64,000 nucleotides of DNA from assembly GCA_045642085.1 (NCBI GenBank), contig JAZUIF010000013.1, forward strand, positions 47,102 to 111,101. Direction: 5' to 3'. Shown piece by piece: positions 31,953-41,960 of this stretch. Under the pieces are notes generated by a model that worked only from the letters and a program-made list of their open reading frames with translations, was not told the DNA's origin and did not search any database. Position numbers and translations under genes: made by a program. The number at the start of each line of letters is the position of its first letter. Position 1 is the first letter of the stretch. Source of the DNA: UBA1723 sp045642085 (GTDB lineage: Bacteria > Bacteroidota > Bacteroidia > Bacteroidales > Paludibacteraceae).

Positions 31953-33143
31953 TTAGATTTTGTCGATTATTCTGCGTAACTTATTTGGATTGTCAAGCCA
32001 ATTAGTAATGCTTGCCATAAAATTATCAGGTCTTCTTCTTATCTGCTGAATTCTATCGGCATAACGATTGAATCTGTTTGGCTCATGCACACGTACATGA
32101 TCAAGATGAACATAAACACCCCATACAATAGTAGCGCATAATACAATAATCAAAATGGTATGGACAGTTACATTCAAATTGAAGCTGAACAATACTATCC
32201 ATACAACAGCAATCGCAAACTCAATCAAAAGAATGAAGAATGTGATAAAGATATGCGGCATATTCAAAGAGACAAAGATATGATGCAAATGAGTTCGGTC
32301 TGCCTTAAACGGAGAACCACCATGCACCATTCGCATCGTCATCACTCTCAATGTGTCGAAAATAGGTACAGCAAAAACCGACAATGCCAAGCTTACGTTT
32401 TTACTGTCGACAGCAGATCCAGACTCCTTCAAAAGAGTGCAGCAGAAGATATATGCCAACATTCCCATCACCAACGAGCCACTGTCGCCAATAAACATCT
32501 TATTCTTTTCAGAAAATACGTTACAGATAAAGAAAGGTATCAATGATCCTACAAAAGTAAATGCAAAAATACCATTAACAATATCGTTATGATGTATGAA
32601 ATATGCTCCACAGAAAGCGCAGAAACTAATTCCATAACCGCTACTCAATCCATCAACTCCGTCGATCATATTGATGGCATTCATCAGACCTACTCCTGTA
32701 AGCAGACTCAATACAAGGCTCAACCACATTGGCAGATCATAAATTCCAAAGACTCCATTCAAATTGTCAATCTTGTAAGTATCTGTAAAGAAAAGTAGAA
32801 GCACCAATGCTATCTGACAAATGAATTTCTTCTTCGGACTTAAATCTGTCATATCGTCAAACAAGCCGACAAAGAAGATGATTGAGATTGCCGCCACCGC
32901 CATATAAAGAGAGTTGGTAGGGATGAACAGATTACACCCTGCCGCAGCAGCAATAGCAGCCAAATACACACTGATTCCGCCAATCACTGGAACAGGCTTC
33001 TTCTGAAGTTTTCTTGTGCCAGGGCTGTCAAGAAGATTCTTAGCATAAGCAATACGCACAAGTTTTGGATTAAGGTACGTTGCAAACAAATATGCTGCAA
33101 ATGTACAGATCAGACAAACAATAATATTAGTCAACATAACCAA
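31953..33143 (-). CDS. wecA: WecA/TagO-like undecaprenyl-phosphate sugar-1-phosphate transferase
   Basis: Initiates lipid-linked glycan assembly by moving HexNAc-1-phosphate from UDP-sugar to undecaprenyl phosphate. 396 residues with about eleven membrane segments. Diagnostic motifs: LFDDM (94-98), NMIDGVDGLSSG (158-169), FIGDSGSLVMG (217-227) and the late HLHH histidines near 286. The C-terminal 60 residues are a cytoplasmic extension. In the middle of a ten-gene operon with flippase, polymerase and glycosyltransferases. HexNAc specificity cannot be fixed from sequence. Confidence 0.9.
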   Translation of the reverse strand: MVMLTNIIVCLICTFAAYLFATYLNPKLVRIAYAKNLLDSPGTRKLQKKPVPVIGGISVYLAAIAAAAGCNLFIPTNSLYMAVAAISIIFFVGLFDDMTDLSPKKKFICQIALVLLLFFTDTYKIDNLNGVFGIYDLPMWLSLVLSLLTGVGLMNAINMIDGVDGLSSGYGISFCAFCGAYFIHHNDIVNGIFAFTFVGSLIPFFICNVFSEKNKMFIGDSGSLVMGMLAYIFCCTLLKESGSAVDSKNVSLALSVFAVPIFDTLRVMTMRMVHGGSPFKADRTHLHHIFVSLNMPHIFITFFILLIEFAIAVVWIVLFSFNLNVTVHTILIIVLCATIVWGVYVHLDHVRVHEPNRFNRYADRIQQIRRRPDNFMASITNWLDNPNKLRRIIDKI

Positions 33144-33150
33144 ATAATAA

Positions 33151-33927
33151 TTAAGCGTTTGTTATTTTTAATCTTATTAATTTCAAAATATGTTTTGGCA
33201 TAAAGCCGAATGCAAATGTAAGGTAGGCTCGCAACGTGCTATAACCCAATGTCTCTTTGTAGACATTGACGTTATATTTGACAAGCCCTAGCTTATTCTT
33301 CGACAATGACGCCTGCCCTACTCTATAGTATGCAAGCGGCTCTACCATTCCGTACGACACTGCCCCATCACGCATCAAGATCAACTTGTATGCCCAATCC
33401 TGACGCTTGCGCATCAATGGCATAAGCTGCTTCGGCAATTTCTGTGTATCGTAGATAACGGTAAGGAATCCCATTCCGTCGTCGTATTTCATAGTTTTGA
33501 AGGTCTCCTTCTTATGGCAGACAACGATTGCAAACACCTTACTGTTCTCGTCAAACTTCAAATACGAGGCATGGCACAACGGAGCGTCATTCTCCTTCAT
33601 ATACTCCAGCTGCTTTTCAAGCTTATGTGGCATCCACACATCATCACCATCACAAAAAGCTATGAATCTGCCAGTCGCACGTTCAATCGATTTATTACGG
33701 GCAAATCCTGCTCCTTTGTTGACATCCATCGCAAGAAGCTTGATTCTCTCATCCTTCTCCGCATACGACTGGACAATCTTCACTGTGTCGTCTGTCGACA
33801 AATCATCAGTAATCAGCAATTCCCAATCCTGATAGGTTTGAGCCAAAATACCCTCTATCGTCTCCCCTATATAACTTGCACAATTGTAAGTAGGAGTTAT
33901 AATTGATACCTTACCGTAGTTTTCCAT
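33151..33927 (-). CDS. Family 2 glycosyltransferase
   Basis: 258 residues, GT-A fold. The N-terminal VSIITPTYNCASYIGETIEG (7-26) and the nucleotide-sugar motif FCDGDDVWMPHKLEKQ (about 91-106) are typical of GT2 enzymes adding a sugar to a lipid-linked repeat unit on the cytoplasmic face. It lies 1 base downstream of the preceding GT4 gene. The C-terminal YRVGQASLSKNKLG is common in capsule GT2s. Donor and acceptor unknown. Confidence 0.88.
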   Translation of the reverse strand: MENYGKVSIITPTYNCASYIGETIEGILAQTYQDWELLITDDLSTDDTVKIVQSYAEKDERIKLLAMDVNKGAGFARNKSIERATGRFIAFCDGDDVWMPHKLEKQLEYMKENDAPLCHASYLKFDENSKVFAIVVCHKKETFKTMKYDDGMGFLTVIYDTQKLPKQLMPLMRKRQDWAYKLILMRDGAVSYGMVEPLAYYRVGQASLSKNKLGLVKYNVNVYKETLGYSTLRAYLTFAFGFMPKHILKLIRLKITNA

Positions 33928-33928
33928 A

Positions 33929-34966
33929 TTACAAACCGATTAATGATAGAATTTGTTTGCCGACAGTGTCAGCGGAATACTCTTTTGCCTTCTCCAGACA
34001 ATTGACCTTCATCTTTGTCAACATAGAAGGATCTTTCTTTATATTTCGTAGTGTCTCCACCAACTCATTATAATCAAACTGAGTGTAACCAATACCAGTC
34101 TTGCCTTCATCTACAAAATCAGAATAGCTGTTCCATCTTGCCGACACCACCGGTATACCAGCTGAATAGGCATCTATCAAAGTGCCAGGCAAACCTTCTG
34201 TCGGGAATTTTGTAGGGAATAACAAAGCATTGTACTCACGAAGTGTCTCCGTGCTCTTCGTCGCATCAACACAACCGCAATAGTGTATGTTGGCAGGCAA
34301 CTTCTTCTGAAGCTCCGCAAAATGCTCCGCATACGATGGGTCAATCTGTCCGTAAATATCCAGAGCGAATGTATTTCCTTCAGGGTCGACTTCCATCACT
34401 GAGTTTACAGCGTCGTCAATACCCTTCTTCTCCATTATTCGTGAAAAGATACAGAATCGAATAGGATTTGAGGGATTCATATCCAGCTCTTCCTTCTTCA
34501 GAATAGTGATATTCTTGAAGTTTGGCACAATGGTAAGATTAGTGAACCCTTTTTCCTCCAATGCCTTCTTCATCACTGTAGTCTCAACCCAAATTCCATC
34601 GAATTTCTTCAACAAAACCTTTAGGTATTTATGTTTCTCCACATAACCAGGAAGCCATCCCCCAATCACATCATAGAAAAGCTTGGTGTTAGTGCCACGG
34701 TACAAAAGGCACAATAAAGGGAACAACAGCAAAGCTCCATAAGCAGGAAGGATTATCACATTCTCGCTGTTACGGCAAATCTTCATAAAATTCCAGAAGA
34801 AAGAGACAGGCGACTTACGCATCACCTGCATATCCAGACCTCCAATCTCTTCAGAAGGAAGATAGCTATGTAGCACACTATCCAACTGTTTTGTCTTAAC
34901 AGTCTGCCCGTCGAAAAGAGGTTTTTGAGTGGCTAAATACCCTATTATAGAAACTTTATATCTCAT
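33929..34966 (-). CDS. Family 4 (GT-B) glycosyltransferase
   Basis: 345 residues. The C-terminal Rossmann half has IRFCIFSRIMEKKGIDDAVN (the phosphate-binding start of GT4 domains) and FPTEGLPGTLIDAYSAGIPV, the E-x7-E-type motif in which the second Glu is Asp. The N-terminal half binds the acceptor and has GGWLPGY. Part of the polysaccharide operon, with 30 bases to the upstream GT4. Sugar specificity unknown. Confidence 0.88.
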   Translation of the reverse strand: MRYKVSIIGYLATQKPLFDGQTVKTKQLDSVLHSYLPSEEIGGLDMQVMRKSPVSFFWNFMKICRNSENVIILPAYGALLLFPLLCLLYRGTNTKLFYDVIGGWLPGYVEKHKYLKVLLKKFDGIWVETTVMKKALEEKGFTNLTIVPNFKNITILKKEELDMNPSNPIRFCIFSRIMEKKGIDDAVNSVMEVDPEGNTFALDIYGQIDPSYAEHFAELQKKLPANIHYCGCVDATKSTETLREYNALLFPTKFPTEGLPGTLIDAYSAGIPVVSARWNSYSDFVDEGKTGIGYTQFDYNELVETLRNIKKDPSMLTKMKVNCLEKAKEYSADTVGKQILSLIGL

Positions 34967-34996
34967 TACAATTGCTATTCCGTGTATCTCTTCGAA

Positions 34997-36082
34997 TTAT
35001 TTGTTGTATAAACCTAAATACTTGTTTGCGCACTCACGCATCGTAAAAGGTTCGTATGCTTTTTCAACTTTAGGCTTCATCGCTGACATTTCTTCATCAC
35101 TTTGCATCAAGAACGTCTTCAATGCATCATAGTATGATTCCTCAGAAATATCCGTCGATAAAAAACCAGTCTCACCTGTCTTCACCACATTGACGATACC
35201 ACCGACTGGAGTACAAACAGGTATTGCTCCTACTCCCATTGCCTCTATCAATGATATTGGCATTCCCTCAAAAGTGGAGCATAAACAGAATGCGTCGGCT
35301 GCTTTCAGGTATTCCAAAGGATTTTTCTTCTCGCCAAGAACGTGGCAAACCGGGCAATTGGCAGCTTTCACTCCGTTGAGAATATCTTCAGCTGTACGAC
35401 CTATAAGCAATACAGTGAAATCAAAACCTTCATCATACAATCGTCTTGCTACTCTTGCCATCAAATCCTGACGCTTTACATCCGTATAACGAGCTAAGTG
35501 AACAAGAACCTTTGTGTCAGCTGTCTTTTTATAACTTTTAATCTCTTCCTCAACGGCATCGCTTACCGTTAGATTCTCAGGGATATCCCTTCCATTGAAA
35601 ATCATAGGAGCTGTCTGGCCATAAAACTTCTCAAAAGAGTCGAGGCTCTCAAGAGAGATGGTCACCGGAGTCACCTTACCACTCTTGAATAAGAATTTTC
35701 GTATCGTTCCGCCAACAAATCCACCAGCCTCAACATCCGCTGTGTTATGAACAGTATGGAAAAATTTGGCTTTTATTGAAAACACCGACAACGGCATATA
35801 AAGCATAGCTCTCAGATGCGAATGAACAATGTCTGGACCAATCTTAGATATTGTCTTTTTTACTCGACAGCCAAGAGTGATATCAAGTCCGGGTTTCTTG
35901 TCCAGACTGATCAGATTCACTTTATCCGACACCTCACTAATGTAGAACCCATAGTCCTTTAACGGTAGAAGCACGATAAGAGTCACGTCATGTCCTTGTG
36001 CAGCAAGCGTGTTGCACAAATCAATTGTAAAACGTTCTCCTCCTCCCGAGGCCAACTGTGGAATTACATGTACAATTTTCAT
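34997..36082 (-). CDS. Family 4 (GT-B) glycosyltransferase
   Basis: 361 residues. The N-terminal VIPQLASGGGERFTIDLCN (7-25) and HSHLRAMLYMP motifs, and the C-terminal CSTFEGMPISLIEAMGVGAI with an intact E-x7-E, mark a GT4 retaining transferase. Its ATG overlaps the stop of the polymerase gene (ATGA, 36079-36082), indicating translational coupling. Confidence 0.9.
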   Translation of the reverse strand: MKIVHVIPQLASGGGERFTIDLCNTLAAQGHDVTLIVLLPLKDYGFYISEVSDKVNLISLDKKPGLDITLGCRVKKTISKIGPDIVHSHLRAMLYMPLSVFSIKAKFFHTVHNTADVEAGGFVGGTIRKFLFKSGKVTPVTISLESLDSFEKFYGQTAPMIFNGRDIPENLTVSDAVEEEIKSYKKTADTKVLVHLARYTDVKRQDLMARVARRLYDEGFDFTVLLIGRTAEDILNGVKAANCPVCHVLGEKKNPLEYLKAADAFCLCSTFEGMPISLIEAMGVGAIPVCTPVGGIVNVVKTGETGFLSTDISEESYYDALKTFLMQSDEEMSAMKPKVEKAYEPFTMRECANKYLGLYNK

Positions 36083-37368
36083 TTTTGTATAGTTATGACC
36101 TGCATCTCTTTATCCTTTACAGTATAGAGAACCACTATCAGCAAATAAGTCACTATCTCAACGTAATAGTTTTCGTAATAGTAGCTGATACACCCCACCG
36201 TAGGAATAGATAGCAAAAAATACATTATCAATAGTTTCTCAAAAGGGAAACACCGCAGTTTCTTATTTCCGACGGTATGTTTCACCTCACTTTCATTAAA
36301 GACATAATAAAAGATCAACAAGAAGACAATAGAGATCATGAATGGCCCGACCTTACCAGCAGAAAGCATGAATGATCCCAAATGAGTATAGAACACACCC
36401 AAATCCATGTTACTTTTCAATCCCATCTCCTCCTGGTATGCCACCGGACTGTCGAAGTCGTGGAGGATAAACTTATGGACTGATGGCAAAAGAGTCTTTG
36501 TCGTTATACCATCAGGTGCCGGATAATAATCCCAGATTCTACAGAAATGGTAATACGGTTGCCCCAGATAGACGATAATACCACCTTCAGAACCTCCATC
36601 TCTATCCTCGAATCGGTCTTTGGTCACAGCAAAAGCATATGCAGCAGCCGACACAAGCAACACGGTGCTGAATCCCATCGCAACACTCTTAATCTTAGCT
36701 GACATCTGATTCCAGAACATTGCCACAGCCAAACCTAGCAAAAGGACCCAGAAGAATGTCTTTGAACGGTCGATTGCCAAAATACCAGTGATGATAACGG
36801 TAGTCGAACCTATGATTGCCATTGCGTTTAGCCACCATTTCTCCTTCAAAAAAGTGATGTTGAAGAAGAAGATAAATAAACTGATTACACTTGCGTTTGC
36901 CAATATTCGAATTGGATACAAGAAAAGCTCTATTGGTTTTGGATATTCAGTAAGCTTATACGCGTCTCCTTCATAAACATAACGTTTTAGCTCGTTAAAG
37001 TCGCCATAAGTTATAACGAATTTCAAATCACCGAAATATGCAACGATGTAACCTACGAAAGTGACAAAAAACAGATAATTGAGTCCTCTTATAAACTTAT
37101 GGCTCTGAAACAACAATCCATCACATGAATTGATATTGACCATAGTAGCCGGCAAAATGAATGCCGTCAGCAAAAAACAATATATGATAGTAGGAAGCAA
37201 CGATGCATTCGACACCAGATTAGGATCCAATCCCATGATGTCTATGACAACAGCCAATATCGACGTCACCATAAATATTAGAGATACATATGAACTGGCG
37301 TCGATTCCACGGTCTTTTATAAGAAAGACCGTCAATATTGTAAAATATATTGCTGGTATGAAATTCAT
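36079..37368 (-). CDS. Wzy-like oligosaccharide repeat-unit polymerase
   Basis: 429 residues, about eleven membrane segments, with a large periplasmic loop near 255-325 rich in charged and aromatic residues (DRFEDRDGGSEGGIIVYLGQ, then YHFCRIWDYYPA), as in O-antigen and capsule polymerases. The family is poorly conserved, so the call rests on topology plus context: flippase and transferases on both sides, with ATGA overlaps on both ends. Would polymerise lipid-linked units in the periplasm. Confidence 0.75.
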   Translation of the reverse strand: MNFIPAIYFTILTVFLIKDRGIDASSYVSLIFMVTSILAVVIDIMGLDPNLVSNASLLPTIIYCFLLTAFILPATMVNINSCDGLLFQSHKFIRGLNYLFFVTFVGYIVAYFGDLKFVITYGDFNELKRYVYEGDAYKLTEYPKPIELFLYPIRILANASVISLFIFFFNITFLKEKWWLNAMAIIGSTTVIITGILAIDRSKTFFWVLLLGLAVAMFWNQMSAKIKSVAMGFSTVLLVSAAAYAFAVTKDRFEDRDGGSEGGIIVYLGQPYYHFCRIWDYYPAPDGITTKTLLPSVHKFILHDFDSPVAYQEEMGLKSNMDLGVFYTHLGSFMLSAGKVGPFMISIVFLLIFYYVFNESEVKHTVGNKKLRCFPFEKLLIMYFLLSIPTVGCISYYYENYYVEIVTYLLIVVLYTVKDKEMQVITIQK

Positions 37369-38354
37369 AAATTATCTGCTATATATTTTAAGAGATTCTC
37401 TGGTGCAATCAAATCCTTTAACGGATTTGGTCCACACTTGAACTCTTTGATTTTCTCTGTATCTATCTCTCCGTTTTCAGAAATGAGAGAAACATAATCA
37501 GGGCTATAGAATTTAGACTCCTTGAACGACTGATTATTTGTCAACAGCATCTTTCCATACGTGATTGCCTCCCAAGTGCGCAATGTCTCACCCTTAGCTC
37601 CCTGCTGCATGATCTCCAACACGCATTTCGAATGCTTCACATGCTGAATACACTCTGCATACGACAACCAAGCTCCATTGTCGGCATAATGAATACCTCT
37701 TCGTTCCTGATTATATGGCGGCTTTGCTCCCAACACATAGAAATAGCAGTTTAATCCTGCCTTTTCCAAGCTGTCGTAAGTGTCGAGAATGTTTTTCATA
37801 CGATTCTTAGCAGCACCGACAAAAAAAACATCTACATCAGGCACTTTGATCGAATCTGGGATTGCAGCTTCTGCATAAACAGTAGGATGATAATGCATAT
37901 TGTATTTCTCTGCATCATCCTTGTCGTACGTCACCAGAATATCAAACATATCTCTGATAGCATCAGGCTTTGCGCAATCTTTCCATGTGGCTACTATATC
38001 AATATAATTTGCCACCAATTTACATCCAGGATACTCCTTCCTTAGCCATACCGCATAATCTCGCATGTAATCATACTCCATCCACTTCGCGTCAAAAATG
38101 AAGACGATTGGCTTGCTTTTATCCGGGAAGTCATTCGTGAAATATGAGTCGAACCACAACGATTTGAACGGCAAACTGAATAGCTTATTAGTTGTCCTAG
38201 AATGTTGGAGTTGGAACAATATCTGCATAAGTCTGTTCTTAGGATAGAACCCAATTACAGACTTAACATTATCACGTTTGCTGACCTCTGTGTATATAAC
38301 CTTGTTAAATTCCCAAAACGCTTCTAAAAAGAAGACAAAATTATATCTTTCCAC
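37365..38354 (-). CDS. Probable glycosyltransferase of the polysaccharide operon
   Basis: 329 residues beginning at GTG 38352-38354, 14 bases inside the upstream flippase gene. No strong family motif; VDVFFVGAAKNRMKNILDTY followed by SKCVLEIMQQGAKGETLRTW and EAITYGKMLLTNN resembles the C-terminal nucleotide-sugar half of CgeB-like or GT1-type enzymes. The N-terminal half is divergent. Overlaps the polymerase gene by four bases, so it is translationally coupled. A glycosyltransferase role is inference from these segments and the operon. Confidence 0.65.
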   Translation of the reverse strand: MERYNFVFFLEAFWEFNKVIYTEVSKRDNVKSVIGFYPKNRLMQILFQLQHSRTTNKLFSLPFKSLWFDSYFTNDFPDKSKPIVFIFDAKWMEYDYMRDYAVWLRKEYPGCKLVANYIDIVATWKDCAKPDAIRDMFDILVTYDKDDAEKYNMHYHPTVYAEAAIPDSIKVPDVDVFFVGAAKNRMKNILDTYDSLEKAGLNCYFYVLGAKPPYNQERRGIHYADNGAWLSYAECIQHVKHSKCVLEIMQQGAKGETLRTWEAITYGKMLLTNNQSFKESKFYSPDYVSLISENGEIDTEKIKEFKCGPNPLKDLIAPENLLKYIADNL

Positions 38355-39879
38355 GTCCTCTAAATTTATTAACGAACGACTTTATATATTCTCTCTCCGA
38401 CGGTGCGAAAAGAAGATAATAACCAAAAAATAAGAATGTCACGCCGACAACCGCTATAGACATAAACAAAAGTTGAAATCCATCAAACCTGACAAACAGC
38501 AGATAACAGATTGGCATCATGACAAGCAAAAACTTAATTATCGGCATAACCGACTTCTTGAAATACTCCATCACATCATGCTGCACTAACGTCTTCAGAA
38601 AATAGATTCCAATAAATGCATTCAAAAATCCTCGAGTCATGATTCTGGATACCAGAATAAAATATGGAGGTATATCCATTTTGAAGAGGATAAATGAAAA
38701 CAAAAGATCAAGAATGAAGCTTACACTGATAAATATCTGATACTTGGCAATCTTTCCTGTCGCCATTATTGCACAATAGAATGGCCCTGTAACGGCATCA
38801 ATCATTGAGCACACTATCAATATCTGGCAAAAATGTCCAGCATTTTCCGGAACATTACCGAGCCATATGCTTAAGACCAGATCAATATTGATAATCAAAA
38901 GGCTCGCTGGAAGAAACATCAAAGCGAAAGAGAATTTTGATGTACTGTTGATCAGACTATGCAAACGATCCATCTCCCCCTGCGCATATGTCTTCACTAT
39001 CTGAGGTTGGAACGACGTCTGAAAACTAGACACAAAAGTGACCAACGCAGTCAAAACCTGATTGGCTATTCCCATAGCGGCATTTGCCACTACGCCATAA
39101 AACATATTCAACATGAACAAGAATCCATTCTGAGTGGCGACATTGGAAAATCCACCAAACAATGTCCAGCCAGAGAACTTGAACATCTCACGAAATATAT
39201 CCTTATCCAATATCCTCTTATAATGACATGTATCACCGAATGTACGAGTACAGAATGCTTTATACACCAGCAGCATTATAAAGCTTTCTAATGTGAGCAT
39301 ATAAGCGTAAGTAATAAGGTTATCGTGACCGGAGACTCCAATCATATACGCGACAGCAAGCTTTAGAACAGCGTCGACAATACTTGCATATGCAAAGAAA
39401 TCCAATCTTTCGTAAGCAACAACACTTGCTGAATATGGCACACGAAGAAAATTCAAAGCAAAAGTAAGAATGGAAAATTGGAAAGCATAATTGGCAGCTT
39501 CCATTCTCTCCACTGGTATAGAAAGACGATGGTTCAAGAACCACGTACCTCCAATTTCAAGAATCAAAACAGATGCAGCGACTAATATCACTTGTATGGA
39601 AACCGATGTATTGAAAACCTTGACCATCTTTTCTCCGTCGTTTTCTCCAAGAGCTACTGATAGGAAACGTTGGGAAGAGGCAGTAAGAGCATTGTTCAAG
39701 AAAGAAAAAAGCACCACTATACTGCCAACGACATTATAGATACCGTAATCGTCAACACCTAATTTATCAAGCAGGACACGGGAAACATAAAGCGACACCA
39801 ACATTACAATGATGGTGCGAGCATACAATGCTAATGTATTTTTAGCAATTCTTTTATTTTCGGTCGTATGGTTGTTCAT
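38341..39879 (-). CDS. Wzx-type polysaccharide flippase
   Basis: 512 residues with about fourteen membrane segments, MOP superfamily. The N-terminal NTLALYARTIIVMLVSLYVS and RVLLDKLGVDDYGIYNVVGS (40-60) are typical of polysaccharide-exporting members. It would flip the undecaprenyl-linked unit across the inner membrane. First gene of the ten-gene leftward operon, with a promoter at 39926. The C-terminus overlaps the next gene. Confidence 0.9.
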   Translation of the reverse strand: MNNHTTENKRIAKNTLALYARTIIVMLVSLYVSRVLLDKLGVDDYGIYNVVGSIVVLFSFLNNALTASSQRFLSVALGENDGEKMVKVFNTSVSIQVILVAASVLILEIGGTWFLNHRLSIPVERMEAANYAFQFSILTFALNFLRVPYSASVVAYERLDFFAYASIVDAVLKLAVAYMIGVSGHDNLITYAYMLTLESFIMLLVYKAFCTRTFGDTCHYKRILDKDIFREMFKFSGWTLFGGFSNVATQNGFLFMLNMFYGVVANAAMGIANQVLTALVTFVSSFQTSFQPQIVKTYAQGEMDRLHSLINSTSKFSFALMFLPASLLIINIDLVLSIWLGNVPENAGHFCQILIVCSMIDAVTGPFYCAIMATGKIAKYQIFISVSFILDLLFSFILFKMDIPPYFILVSRIMTRGFLNAFIGIYFLKTLVQHDVMEYFKKSVMPIIKFLLVMMPICYLLFVRFDGFQLLFMSIAVVGVTFLFFGYYLLFAPSEREYIKSFVNKFRGRGKI

Positions 39880-39925
39880 TCTCGTGCTTGTCTAGTTTAC
39901 AAGGACAATATCAATAACTCACTCG

Positions 39926-39941
39926 CAAAATTACAAAATTA
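39926..39941 (-). promoter_or_regulatory. Promoter of the polysaccharide operon
   Basis: Two overlapping minus-strand TAATTTTG boxes (complements of 39926-39933 and 39934-39941), 47-62 bases before the flippase start. The one at 39926 is followed by C, as in most strong Bacteroidota promoters. Confidence 0.55.
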
Positions 39942-40000
39942 TATTATACAACATGTTTTTTTAACATTTTTAACACAAAGACTTTTATTATGTGTCTGAT

Positions 40001-40032
40001 AAAAACAAAAAAAGACGCGATTGCTCGCGTCT
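40001..40032 (-). terminator. Terminator made from a GTAGAGACG-family palindrome
   Basis: AGACGCGA-TTGC-TCGCGTCT (40013-40032). On the minus strand it is followed by T7GT5, so it terminates the DUF4197 gene. Confidence 0.85.
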
Positions 40033-40056
40033 CCAATATAATTACAATAGGTAAAA

Positions 40057-40932
40057 TTAACCTCTGTTGTCAAGTTTTCCAAACACACTCTGAAGCACAT
40101 CAGAAACACGAGCACTTGCATTGTGACGGATATCATACTCCTTCTCGCCAACTTTTGTGAACAATCCGTTCAATGCCTCACCTGTGATGTAACCAGAAAG
40201 ATCAGGGTTTACATAATCGATGTTTCTCAACTTCTCAAAGATCTCATCAGGCACAACACCAAGTTTACGAACCATCTCAAGAGCCATCTTAGCAGTGTTG
40301 TTGTCAAGAATCTCTCCCAACTTATTATTGTAAGTTGCATATGTGTTCCAAGCTGCTGTTGGAGTCACATTTGCCACTTTGATTGTGTTCAAAGAATCAG
40401 TGATAGATGGCACGAATGCATCAGTCAACTGATTGAATGTATTATTGTGAAGATATTGTGTTGCTGCATTGTCGGCACCAAAAAGCAACTTCTCAGCATC
40501 AGCAAACGAAATTTTTGTGATTGCGTCAGTGAAGATGTCGATCGACTTTGGAGCTGCGTTCTCAGCCGCACGGTTGAACAATGTTATGATAGTATCCGAA
40601 CTTGGGATAGACAAACCTGATGCGTTAAGCATTGAATTGAATGTCGGGTTGCTTGACACCTGCTGCACTGCATTGAAAGTCGTAATAGCCTCCTTTGGCA
40701 AACCAATACGAACAGCAGCGTCGGCAAGATAACCATCTTCCTCTCCTAGATTCTTTGCGGCAGTCTCGATACCTACTTTTAGAGCTGCTTTCAGACCAGA
40801 ACCAACATCAAATCCACCAGCACCATTAGCTCCACCGGCCATTGACTTGATAATTTCCTCTGCCTTACCATTCTTTACTGCATCTACAGCAACTTTACCA
40901 ACTGTAGATAGAATATCTCCAAATAGTCCCAT
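40057..40932 (-). CDS. DUF4197 family protein
   Basis: 291 residues, mostly helical. FDVGSGLKAALKVGIETAAK (40-59), NDGYLADAAVRIGLPKE-like positions 65-80 and the ending EKEYDIRHNASARVSDVLQS match the DUF4197 family, whose function is unknown. Family members elsewhere usually have a signal peptide; here the N-terminus (MGLFGDILSTVGKVAVDAVK) is amphipathic instead and no lipobox is present. Single-gene unit with its own -7 box and terminator. Confidence 0.85.
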   Translation of the reverse strand: MGLFGDILSTVGKVAVDAVKNGKAEEIIKSMAGGANGAGGFDVGSGLKAALKVGIETAAKNLGEEDGYLADAAVRIGLPKEAITTFNAVQQVSSNPTFNSMLNASGLSIPSSDTIITLFNRAAENAAPKSIDIFTDAITKISFADAEKLLFGADNAATQYLHNNTFNQLTDAFVPSITDSLNTIKVANVTPTAAWNTYATYNNKLGEILDNNTAKMALEMVRKLGVVPDEIFEKLRNIDYVNPDLSGYITGEALNGLFTKVGEKEYDIRHNASARVSDVLQSVFGKLDNRG

Positions 40933-40965
40933 AGTTCTTTCAATTAGGTTTTATAATTTCAAAAT

Positions 40966-40973
40966 CAAAAATA
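40966..40973 (-). promoter_or_regulatory. -7 box for the DUF4197 gene
   Basis: Complement reads TATTTTTG, an exact match, 34 bases before the start. Confidence 0.6.
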
Positions 40974-41035
40974 ATGTATTTTTTATGAAATTTCTAATTT
41001 AAATTGTCATTTATCATTTTTGATTTATGTCATTA

Positions 41036-41941
41036 TCATTTCCAAGGTTCGACATGAATACTAATGATTGTTTGATGGCCAAACTTCTCTTTCAAATCTT
41101 TCTCAATCAAATCAACCTTCTCGTGCGACTCATAAAGCGTGATATTGCCATCCATTCTCACATGCATTGTGATGGCATAGTTGACACCCACCTGACGAGT
41201 ACGCAAGTCGTGCATCTCAGTAACTCCAGGATATGAGTTGACAATCTGCTCAATCTGATCTTCTACCTCTTTAGGCAGACTACTTTCAAGCAATTGACTG
41301 ACGCTGCTCTTTATAAGTTGAATAGCCACTTTGAAAATGAATAAGCTGACTATAACAGCCGCCAATGGGTCGAGTATAGCCCACGAATCTCCTAAGAGAC
41401 ATGCAGCACCAATACCGACAGCTGTACCTATAGAAGACAGAGCATCGCTACGATGATGCCATGCATTTGCCACAAGAGCCTCACTATTAAGATTCTTACT
41501 TTTTACCATAGTGTACTGAAAAATACCCTCTTTCAAAAGTATACTGGCAATTGCTGCTCCAAAAGCGAACCAACCTGGAGAAACAAGAGGCTCGTTATTG
41601 ATGAAAAAAGAATAGATTTTTGTCGCACCACTAAACAATATTCCTCCACCTACAAGGATCAACAACAATCCAATGATGGTAGTGGCAAGAGTCTCATATT
41701 TACCATGTCCGAAATCATGATCTTCATCAGATGGTTTACTGCTGATCTTGAGCATTACAATAACAACAAAGTCAGTCAAAAAATCACTTAACGAATGGAC
41801 TCCATCAGCTACCATCGCCGCTGAATTGCCGATTATACCAGCAGTGAACTTCAAAAAAATAAGAATAGCGTTGACTATTGTTCCTATCAGCGTTACTTTG
41901 ACTATCTCTTTTTGTCTGATTTCAATCTGATTTTCTTCCAT
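41036..41941 (-). CDS. Cation diffusion facilitator family transporter
   Basis: Proton-coupled exporter of divalent metals such as Zn, Fe or Mn in the inner membrane. 301 residues, six membrane segments. The metal site is visible as D46-GVH49-SLSD53 in segment 2 and WHHRSDALSS in segment 5, with a cytoplasmic C-terminal domain (QLLESSLPKEVEDQIEQIVN to HVEPW). The DDH-D pattern fits FieF/YiiP-type members. Last gene of a four-gene leftward unit beginning with nhaD. Confidence 0.92.
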   Translation of the reverse strand: MEENQIEIRQKEIVKVTLIGTIVNAILIFLKFTAGIIGNSAAMVADGVHSLSDFLTDFVVIVMLKISSKPSDEDHDFGHGKYETLATTIIGLLLILVGGGILFSGATKIYSFFINNEPLVSPGWFAFGAAIASILLKEGIFQYTMVKSKNLNSEALVANAWHHRSDALSSIGTAVGIGAACLLGDSWAILDPLAAVIVSLFIFKVAIQLIKSSVSQLLESSLPKEVEDQIEQIVNSYPGVTEMHDLRTRQVGVNYAITMHVRMDGNITLYESHEKVDLIEKDLKEKFGHQTIISIHVEPWK

Positions 41942-41960
41942 TTCATCGCATTATTAAAGA

